Below, piece by piece: positions 7,395 to 15,200 of a stretch of 56,632 nt of DNA. The stretch spans positions 1-56,632 of the forward strand of contig JAHAZA010000111.1 of NCBI GenBank assembly GCA_018385415.1, read 5' to 3'. The stretch is from Treponema sp. Its GTDB lineage: Bacteria > Spirochaetota > Spirochaetia > Treponematales > Treponemataceae. The notes under the pieces are model-generated. The model did no database searches and had not been told where the DNA came from. It saw only the letters and a program-made list of their open reading frames with translations. Within the stretch, counting starts at the first letter, position 1; each line of letters begins with the position of its first letter. The translations under genes were made by a program, and so were the position numbers.

Positions 7395-8753
7395 ATGGTT
7401 CAGAAAGACACTGAAATCACCAATCAGTATTACATTACCAGACAGGATTCCACAGAGTCTAATGCCCGTAGCTACCCTAGAAAATTCCCTTTTGCACTTG
7501 CAAAAGCACAGGGTTCTTGGATTGAAGATGTCGAAGGGAACAAATATCTGGATTTTTTGTGCGGAGCTGGAACTCTCGCACTTGGCCACAATGATCCTGA
7601 AGTAAATCAGGCCATGGTGGATATGCTTACCGGTAATTTACCGTTGCACACATTGGATCTTACAACACCTACAAAAGATAAGTTCGTGCATACATTGCTC
7701 AACCTTCTTCCAGGTGAACTTAAGAATAATGCTAAGATTCAGTTCTGTAGTCCTAGTGGAACAGATGCAGTTGACGCAGCTTTAAAGCTTTGTAAGACAG
7801 CAACTGGGCGCAGTTCAATCATCGCATTCGGTGGTGCTTATCATGGAATGGGCCACGGGGCTCTTGCATTGACAGGAAATCTTAACGCTAAGAACAAAGT
7901 TAATGATTTAATGCCAAATGTGCACTTTATGCCATATCCTTACTCTTACCGCTGTCCATTTGGACTTGGTGGAGATGCAGGAACTGACGCAGCTTGTGCA
8001 TACTTTGAACGCATGCTTAAAGATCCTGAATGCGGAATCACAAAGCCAGCAGCAGTAATCCTTGAACCAATTCAGGGAGAAGGAGGTGTAATTCCTGCAC
8101 CTGTAAAATTCCTTCAGACTGTAAGACGTGTAACTAAAGAATTGGACATTCCTATGATCGTTGACGAAATCCAGTGTGGTATCGGACGTTCAGGAAAGTT
8201 CTTTGCATTCGAATATGCAGATATCGTTCCAGATGTAATTCTTTCGTCAAAGGCAATTGGCGGAAGTCAGCCAATGTCTGTAGTTATTTACAACAAAAAG
8301 CTTGATGTATGGGGACCTGGTGCTCATGCCGGAACATTCCGCGGAAACCAGCTCGCTATGGCAGCAGGAACTGTTGTAATGAATAGAGTATCTGATCCAG
8401 CTTTCCTTGCAGAAGTAGTTGAAAAAGGCGAAATTTTTGCAAAGAGAATGGAAGAAATAAAATCTAAGGTTTCTATCATTGGTGACCTTCGTGGTAAAGG
8501 CTTGATGCGTGGTATTGAATTTATCAATCCAAAAGCAGAAGCTGACCAGCTTGGTGCAAAACCTGCCAGTGGAGAAATCGCAGCATTAGTTCAGAAACGC
8601 TGTTTCGAAAACAAGCTTGTTATGGAAAAAGGCGGTCGTAACGGAGCTGTAATGAGATGTCTCTGTGCATTAAACGTAAGCAAGGAAGATCTTAACAAAG
8701 CCCTTGATATTATTGAAAAGGTTATTATTGAGGTTGACCTTGAACAAAAATAA
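7395..8753 (+). CDS. dat: Diaminobutyrate--2-oxoglutarate aminotransferase
   Basis: Class III PLP aminotransferase that makes L-2,4-diaminobutyrate from aspartate-4-semialdehyde, with glutamate as amino donor. Visible features are GAGTLALGHN near the N-terminus, SPSGTDAVDAALKL, AYHGMGHGALALTG, the EPIQGEGG motif, VDEIQCGIGRSG and the PLP-binding Lys286 in SSKAIGGSQP. The 452 residues and the motif wording fit Dat rather than acetylornithine or GABA transaminases. Identity is supported by the overlapping downstream decarboxylase, the usual dat-ddc pair. GGAG at 7384-7387 defines the start. Confidence 0.88.
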   Translation: MVQKDTEITNQYYITRQDSTESNARSYPRKFPFALAKAQGSWIEDVEGNKYLDFLCGAGTLALGHNDPEVNQAMVDMLTGNLPLHTLDLTTPTKDKFVHTLLNLLPGELKNNAKIQFCSPSGTDAVDAALKLCKTATGRSSIIAFGGAYHGMGHGALALTGNLNAKNKVNDLMPNVHFMPYPYSYRCPFGLGGDAGTDAACAYFERMLKDPECGITKPAAVILEPIQGEGGVIPAPVKFLQTVRRVTKELDIPMIVDEIQCGIGRSGKFFAFEYADIVPDVILSSKAIGGSQPMSVVIYNKKLDVWGPGAHAGTFRGNQLAMAAGTVVMNRVSDPAFLAEVVEKGEIFAKRMEEIKSKVSIIGDLRGKGLMRGIEFINPKAEADQLGAKPASGEIAALVQKRCFENKLVMEKGGRNGAVMRCLCALNVSKEDLNKALDIIEKVIIEVDLEQK

Positions 8754-10194
8754 AGTTTTTATCACCAACGATAAAGGTACTCTGGAAGAATATGAATCAA
8801 TTATTCAGAAAACTTCCAGAGCTATCACAGAAGCTTTTACAAATGACAGGGCCTACACAGGTCCTGTTCCCTTTGATTTAAAAAGACTGGTCGATGTTCC
8901 AATGCTCCCAGAAAAGGGCATTGGCTTTGACGGTGCTCTCGAACAGACTAAAAAGCTTGTACTCCCAAATTTTGTAAGAACAAGTTCTACAGACTATATG
9001 GCACACCTTCACAGTGCAACTCTCTTAGAAACTATAGCTGCAGAATTAATCATTTCTACCTTCAATCAGTCAATGGACAGCTGGGACCAGTCTCCTGTAG
9101 CAACCGAAATCGAAGTTCAGGTTGTAAAGCAGCTTTGTAAGCTCTACGGTTATGACTCAAATTCTGATGGTGTATTTACCAGTGGTGGTTCTCAGTCCAA
9201 TACAACAGGAATTTTTCTTGCCCGGGACTGGTTCTGTAACAAAAAATTAAATTACGACGTAAAAAAGCTTGGACTTCCTGAAAACTACAGAAAGTTCAGA
9301 TTATATACTTCTGAGATTTCTCACTTCTCAATGGAAAAAAGTGCCCACATGCTAGGGCTTGGATATGATTCCGTTGTAAAAGTTCCTGTTGATGACAGAA
9401 TGAAGATGGATATGAATGCCCTTAAGTCTTTGATTGAAAAAGACAAGAAAGACGGTAACCTTCCATTCTGTGTTGTTGCAACAGTAGGAACAACTGACTA
9501 CGGTTCAATTGATCCTATAAACGAAATCGCAGAAATCTGTAAAGCAAACGGAATGTGGTTCCACTGTGATGCAGCTTACGGAAGCGGCGCTGTTATGTCT
9601 GATAAATACAGATGTCGTATTGCGGGACTGGAAAAAGCAGATTCAATTACTGTGGACTTCCACAAAATGTTCATGATGCCAATCAGCTGCAGTTGTTCAC
9701 TTATAAAAGATGCATCAAACTTTGATCCCTTTGAACTTCATGCTGATTACTTAAACCGGGAAGAAGATGAAGAAGACGGTTATACTAACCTTGTAAGTAA
9801 ATCAATGCAGACAACACGCCGCTTTGATGCACTTAAAGTATGGCTTTCTTTCCAGTGTCGCGGAAAAGACGGCTGGAATGAACTTATCGATACTTGTGTA
9901 GAAAACGCAAAGTACGTTTATGAAAGCCTTGGTAAGCGCACAGGCTTTGCAAGAACCTGCGAACCAGAACTTAGTTCCATCGTATTCAGACTGTACGATG
10001 AAAAACTTTCTGACGAAGAAAACGACGAAGTAAACAAAAAGGTTCGCCGTGCTCTCATTCATCAGGAAGGTGTTGTAATCGGACAGACAGTTTACAACGG
10101 TCGCGTTCATTTGAAATTCACACTTATAAATCCGCTTACATGTCATGAAAAACTTGATGGACTTCTAGATTTAATCAAGTCTCTTGCAAAGTAG
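8740..10194 (+). CDS. ddc: L-2,4-diaminobutyrate decarboxylase
   Basis: Group II PLP-dependent decarboxylase that converts 2,4-diaminobutyrate to 1,3-diaminopropane, a precursor of norspermidine-type polyamines. It shows SGGSQSNTTG, HFSMEKSAHMLGLG, the cofactor-binding HCDAAYGSGA and the Schiff-base Lys309 in VDFHKMFMMP. The start is taken as TTG 8740, six nt after GAGG, which gives 484 residues and overlaps dat by 14 nt. A frame from 8704 adds a leucine-rich stretch with no ribosome site. The overlap indicates coupled translation with dat. No carboxynorspermidine synthesis genes are in the window, so the fate of the diamine is open. Confidence 0.88.
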   Translation: MNKNKVFITNDKGTLEEYESIIQKTSRAITEAFTNDRAYTGPVPFDLKRLVDVPMLPEKGIGFDGALEQTKKLVLPNFVRTSSTDYMAHLHSATLLETIAAELIISTFNQSMDSWDQSPVATEIEVQVVKQLCKLYGYDSNSDGVFTSGGSQSNTTGIFLARDWFCNKKLNYDVKKLGLPENYRKFRLYTSEISHFSMEKSAHMLGLGYDSVVKVPVDDRMKMDMNALKSLIEKDKKDGNLPFCVVATVGTTDYGSIDPINEIAEICKANGMWFHCDAAYGSGAVMSDKYRCRIAGLEKADSITVDFHKMFMMPISCSCSLIKDASNFDPFELHADYLNREEDEEDGYTNLVSKSMQTTRRFDALKVWLSFQCRGKDGWNELIDTCVENAKYVYESLGKRTGFARTCEPELSSIVFRLYDEKLSDEENDEVNKKVRRALIHQEGVVIGQTVYNGRVHLKFTLINPLTCHEKLDGLLDLIKSLAK

Positions 10195-10230
10195 ATTACG
10201 GATTTTTATATATACTAAATAAAATAAAAT

Positions 10231-10239
10231 TGTTATAAT
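10231..10239 (+). promoter_or_regulatory. Extended -10 promoter of parA, leaderless
   Basis: TGT followed by TATAAT (10234-10239) forms an extended -10 element. Seven bases separate it from the ATG at 10247 and no Shine-Dalgarno sequence is visible. The -35 region is poor, as is common for extended -10 promoters. Confidence 0.55.
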
Positions 10240-10246
10240 TAATTCT

Positions 10247-11002
10247 ATGGCTAAAACATTCGTATTTGTAAATCAGAAGGGTGGTGTTGGTAAAACAACT
10301 TCTGCAATTAATATTGGTGCATATATCGCTCTTGCTGGTAAAAAAGTTCTTCTCGTAGATTTCGACTCACAAGGAAATATGTCCAGCGGTGTAGGTGTTT
10401 CGTTGGATAAGCCTACTGTTTACGAATTGATCGCTGGTGATGTAGAAGCAGAAAAAGCTGTTAAGCATACTATGATTAAATCCCTTGATGTAATTTCTGC
10501 ATCTCTTGATTTGTCTGGTGCTGCAATTGAACTTGTTGAGCAGGAACGTCGTGAGTACTTCCTGAAAGAAGCTCTTGAACCTTTAAAATCAAAGTACGAC
10601 TATATTTTAATTGACTGTCCGCCATCGTTAGGTATCTTAACATTGAATGGACTTGTAGCTGCTGATGAAGTTTTGGTTCCTATGCAGTGTGAATATTTCG
10701 CTCTTGAAGGAATTACACTCTTACTTCAGGGTGTTCAGAAAGTTCAGAAAACACATAATCCTGATCTTGTTATCGGCGGAATTTTCTTTACAATGTACGA
10801 TTCAAGAACACGCCTTGCACAGGATGTTGTTCTTCAGGTTAAATCTTACTTTAAGGATATTGTATTCAATACAATTATTCCTCGTAATATTCGTTTGTCA
10901 GAAGCACCTTCTCATGGACTTCCTATCTGTAAATACGACCCAGAATGTGCCGGTGCAAAAAGTTATGAAAAACTTGCGCAAGAGGTGATTGCTCGTGGCT
11001 AA
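10247..11002 (+). CDS. parA: Chromosome-partitioning ATPase ParA (Soj)
   Basis: Deviant-Walker ATPase of 251 residues that works with ParB in origin segregation. It shows KGGVGKTTSAINIG at about 10-23, the switch region VDFDSQGN, and IDCPPSLG. It lacks the N-terminal DNA-binding extension of plasmid ParA proteins, so it is the chromosomal Soj type. It overlaps parB by 8 nt. The expected transcript appears leaderless. No parS-like palindrome was seen nearby. Confidence 0.95.
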   Translation: MAKTFVFVNQKGGVGKTTSAINIGAYIALAGKKVLLVDFDSQGNMSSGVGVSLDKPTVYELIAGDVEAEKAVKHTMIKSLDVISASLDLSGAAIELVEQERREYFLKEALEPLKSKYDYILIDCPPSLGILTLNGLVAADEVLVPMQCEYFALEGITLLLQGVQKVQKTHNPDLVIGGIFFTMYDSRTRLAQDVVLQVKSYFKDIVFNTIIPRNIRLSEAPSHGLPICKYDPECAGAKSYEKLAQEVIARG

Positions 11003-11978
11003 AAAAGGATTAGGGCGCGGACTTGATGCTTTGATGGGGTCTGCTCCAGTTGAGACTAAAAAGACTGTAAAGGAAACAAAGGCAGATAAAGCAGACAGCA
11101 CAGAAAAGAAAACTTCTTTAAAATCAAAGTCATCTTCAACTGCAGCTGTTTCTTTGCCAGAAGGTATTGATTCTGATGCCAATGGAACACTTTGGGTTGA
11201 TCCCAAAAGATTAAAACCAAATCCACATCAGCCTCGTACAACTTTCTCGGAAGAACAGTTGAATGAACTTGCAGATTCAATCCGTGAACATGGTGTTTTG
11301 CAGCCTGTTACAATCGAAGATGCTGGTGAAGGATCTTTCTACATTATCGCTGGTGAACGACGTACTCGCGCATCATTAATAGTTGGACTTGAAAAAATTC
11401 CTGTACAGCTTAAAAAATATTCCGACGAAAAAAAACTTGAAATTGCCCTTATCGAAAATATTCAGCGTGCAGATTTGAATGCAATAGAAGAAGCTCAGGC
11501 ATATTACAAGCTGATGGAATTAAGCGGATTAACTCAGGATGATGTTGCAAAGAGAGTTGGTAAACAGCGTTCTACAGTTGCTAATGCATTGAGACTTTTG
11601 AAGCTTCCTGAGGATATGCAGGATTCTTTGACAAACGGTCAGATTTCTGCGGGGCATGCCCGTGCAATTCTTTCTGTAGACAGCCCTGCAAACCAGAGAA
11701 CTTTATTCGGAAAAATCGTAGGTGAGACTCTTTCTGTTCGTAAAGCAGAGGAACTTGCAAAAAGCTTGAATGAAGGTCGTGTTGTAAAACCACAGAAGCC
11801 TGTTTCTGGTAATGAAGATAATCGCGATCCAGATATTATTGCGCTTGAGCAGAAATTCATTAATGCACTGGGAACAAAAGTTTCGCTTAAAGGAAACTTA
11901 AATCGTGGATCACTTGTGATAGATTTCTTTAGTCGTTCTGATCTTGATAGAATCTACGACATTCTTATTAAAGAGTAG
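10995..11978 (+). CDS. parB: Chromosome-partitioning protein ParB (Spo0J)
   Basis: CTP-dependent DNA clamp that loads at parS. The start is taken as GTG 10995, nine nt after AGAGG, giving MAKKGLGRGLDALMG, the usual opening of chromosomal ParB proteins that contacts ParA. Beyond a lysine/serine-rich linker are the ParB core with NPHQPR and the GERRTRAS arginine patch, the helix-turn-helix LTQDDVAKRVGKQRSTVANALRLL, and a C-terminal dimer domain. Length 327 residues. Cotranscribed with parA and followed by an intrinsic terminator. Confidence 0.95.
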   Translation: MAKKGLGRGLDALMGSAPVETKKTVKETKADKADSTEKKTSLKSKSSSTAAVSLPEGIDSDANGTLWVDPKRLKPNPHQPRTTFSEEQLNELADSIREHGVLQPVTIEDAGEGSFYIIAGERRTRASLIVGLEKIPVQLKKYSDEKKLEIALIENIQRADLNAIEEAQAYYKLMELSGLTQDDVAKRVGKQRSTVANALRLLKLPEDMQDSLTNGQISAGHARAILSVDSPANQRTLFGKIVGETLSVRKAEELAKSLNEGRVVKPQKPVSGNEDNRDPDIIALEQKFINALGTKVSLKGNLNRGSLVIDFFSRSDLDRIYDILIKE

Positions 11979-12002
11979 AATTACAAATACTTTTGGACAA
12001 AG

Positions 12003-12037
12003 CACTTTGCAGAAAACTCCTGTAAAGTGTTTTTTTT
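12003..12037 (+). terminator. Intrinsic terminator after parB
   Basis: CACTTTGCAG (12003-12012) pairs with CTGTAAAGTG (12020-12029) through one G-U pair, over a 7-nt loop, followed by eight T residues at 12030-12037. Confidence 0.88.
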
Positions 12038-12067
12038 GTTCAAAATATCCAATTATGAACTTCACTC

Positions 12068-12095
12068 TAAACTTTTTCTTAGTTTCTGCCGATAA
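12068..12095 (+). promoter_or_regulatory. Sigma-28-type promoter of the 1737-residue Ig-barrel gene
   Basis: TAAACTTT (12068-12075), 12 nt, then GCCGATAA (12088-12095). The FliA consensus is TAAAGTTT-N11-GCCGATAA, so the -10 is exact and the -35 differs at one base. AGCGG follows at 12100-12104, as in the promoter at 17506. The predicted leader is about 140 nt. Confidence 0.7.
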
Positions 12096-12245
12096 TATAA
12101 GCGGTCGACTATGTTTAAATGGTAAAATTTGACTAATAATAACAAATTCGTACTATTTTATAGTTGCAGATTTTAGAGAAAATGGATAAATTCGGAATTT
12201 TGCTGTATACTTAATGTTAGAATTTTAATCCAGGGGCTTACAATT

Positions 12246-15200
12246 ATGGAAAGTTTACGTAATCTTACAAAAAATCTTACAGCGGTTCTTCTTGCTGGTC
12301 TTGTTGCACTTCCTCTAGCTTTTGCTCGAGATGTAACAGAAAAGAGAGTTGACAAGATGGATAGCTGGCAGGAAAGCTTTGACATTAACGGAAAAAAAGG
12401 TAAATACAATGTCATTGTAACAGCGACTGACATGGGTGGTAATACTACTTATGGCGGACCATTCAACATCTTCATTGATGAAAAATCGGATCTTCCTGTT
12501 ATCAGAATTACAAATCCTGTTCTTGATATGAGAATTCCTGGTAATCTTAATATTGTGGGAACTTGTGTTGATGATGATGCCGTTCAGTATGTTGAACTTA
12601 TTCTTGACGGCAATACAGAAGCTCCTGTTCGTGCTAATGGAAAAGAATTCTGGTCATACTTTTTAAATACTGAAGGTCTTCCTGAAGGTAAGCACACTAT
12701 TGAAGTTTATGGTGTTGACGTAAATGGTCTTAAAGGAAATTCTGTAAAAACTTCATGGATTCTCGATCGTAATAAACCTGTTACTGAAGTAAAGAATATA
12801 GGAATTGGTGCCATCATTTCTGGAAATGTAAGCCTCCAGGGATTGATATCTGATGGTAATGGTATTGCTTCAATGAACTACTCACTTGATAATGGTGAGA
12901 CATTTACTGAAGTTAAGGTAACAAATAATAAGAAAACAAACACAGCAGATTTTAAAATAAATTTTGATACAAAGAAAATGGAAGAAGGTCCTGCAGTTGT
13001 ATGGTTTAAGGCAACTGATATGCAGGGATCAACAGGCTATTATTCATTCCTTTGTTTTATTGATAATACAAAGCCTGCAGTAGAAATCGTATATCCTCGT
13101 GAAAAGGAAGCTGAAAACGGCGTGTTTACAGCTGCTGGTAGTGCAAGAGATGCAATCGGCCTCAGATCTCTTTCATGGGAATTTAACGGCGAACATGGCG
13201 ATTTTGAAATTATCCCAGGAAACCCATATTGGACAAAAGAATTTAAAACAAACAAAAGTGGAAAACTCGTAATCACTGCAGTTGATACTGCTGGAAACGT
13301 AACAAAGAAAGAACGCCAGATTAATATTAATCCGGAACTGGATAAACCTGTTGTTTCAATTCAGTGGCCAAAAGCTGGTGCACAGTTAAAAGATGGTGAG
13401 TTCTTTGTTCGCGGTATCGCAAAAGATGATGATGCTGTAGCAAGTGTTAAGGTAACAGTTGATGGAACAGTTGTTGAAACTGTTGAAACAAAAGGTGTAT
13501 TCAATGTTGTTCTTAACGATGAAAAATTCAAAGGCTTTGGAAAACATACTGTAAGTGTAAGTGCAGTTGACCGTTACGGCGTTCAGGGAAATGAAGTAAA
13601 GGTTGATTACATTTCTGCAGGAGTAAAACCAAAGTTTGCTGAACCAATGCTTCGTGGTGGTGCAGATGCTGGTGTTGCATTATTCGGCAAAACTGTAAAT
13701 CCAGAAGGTGGATCTGTATTCGAAATCGAAGCAACATCACTTTCAGGAATTGCAGCTGCTTCATATTCTATTGAGTGGTCATCTTCAGGTTTTGGTCAGA
13801 CAAATGCTGATCGCCGTGAAGAAAAAACTATTGATATAAAAAATTCAGTTCCAAAAGTTTCATTCTCAATTCCTGTAGAGACTCTCCCTTGGGGAATGGT
13901 TCACTTGAGCTTTAAAACAGTTGATACTGCAGGTCGTGAATCAGTTTACTCTACAGCATTGTATGTTCAGAACTTAACTAAGGTTGTTGATAAAGCATCC
14001 GCAGAAATGGCTGGTGAAATCTCTGATGAAAAGGCATCTGTAAAAGTTGTATCTGCTGGAGATGCTTCATATCGTCGTGGAATGAATGTTGTAGTTCTCT
14101 CGACATCTAAATCAACAGTTGCAAGATGGAATAAAGACAAAAATGTAAATGAAAAACGTTCACCAGTGACACTTAATCTTGAAATTACTTCTGAATTAAA
14201 AGATCTTGCGCTTTCTTATAAAATCATTGATGTAAAAGGTGAGTCTCAGAAAACAGTTTCTGAAGGTAAAGCTGCAGTAACTCGTCCAGATAAAAATTCT
14301 GGAAACGGAACTGCTGTTATTCCTCTTGATGGACTTTCTGCCGGATTGAAGAAAGTCGAAATTACTGCTGTAAGTGGAAAAGATTATTCATCTCAGTTTG
14401 CTGCGTGGGTAGGAATTGTTCGTGAAATGGACAGTTCTTATGTAAACGATGCACGTATGGGCCAGTGGCTTTCAACTGAGGATACTGTATATGATGCAAC
14501 AAGCAGAAGCTTTATTATGGGAACTTCTGCAAAACTCTCAGGTATTGCAAACCTTGATGGAGATGTTACAGCAAGTATCGTAGGAAATTATCCTGGTCTT
14601 GAAGTTTCTGCAGAAGGTAAAGCAGTTACAATTACAGCAACTCGTGGAGGCATTTATTCAGGAGTTGTAGTTCGTGCAACAGATTCGAATGGTGCAAGAA
14701 TTGATTTTGCCCCTGTTACAATCATTTATGATGTAGAAGGTCCTGCGATTAATCTTCAGCGTCCTGTTGTATATGAATGGGTTAGAAACAGACTTTCTAT
14801 TTCAGGAACAGCAAATGATGCTTCTGGAATTGCTTCTGTAGAATATTCTATTGATGGTGGTGAAAACTGGAAGAGCTTTGGTGCTGCTGGCAGAAGACTT
14901 TCATTTGGTTTGTATGCAGAAGAATCTCTTTCTTCCCTTGAAGATGGTTTAATTACTCTGGATATTCGTGCAACTGATATTTCTGGAAATGTTTCTTACT
15001 ACAGTACTGCAGTTCATAAAGATACTCAGGCTCCAGAAGTCGAAGTTGTAATTCCAGGTGTGTCTGATGTTGTTAACGGAACTAACGCAATTGCATTCCT
15101 TGTAAAAGATGCAGGATTTGTTGAAAAGGCCGAATATGTTTCTATTGCAACAGGAAGACGCATTGCTCTTGAAAATAATTCCATGGTAACAACATTTGTA

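Noticed and set aside
10195..12245. A parS site near parAB
   Set aside because: No 16-bp palindrome resembling the known parS sequence was found in the flanking regions.
12130..12245. TTGACT and TATACT boxes upstream of the Ig-barrel gene as a sigma-70 promoter
   Set aside because: The two boxes are not properly spaced with each other or with partners, while the sigma-28-type site at 12068 is a much better match.
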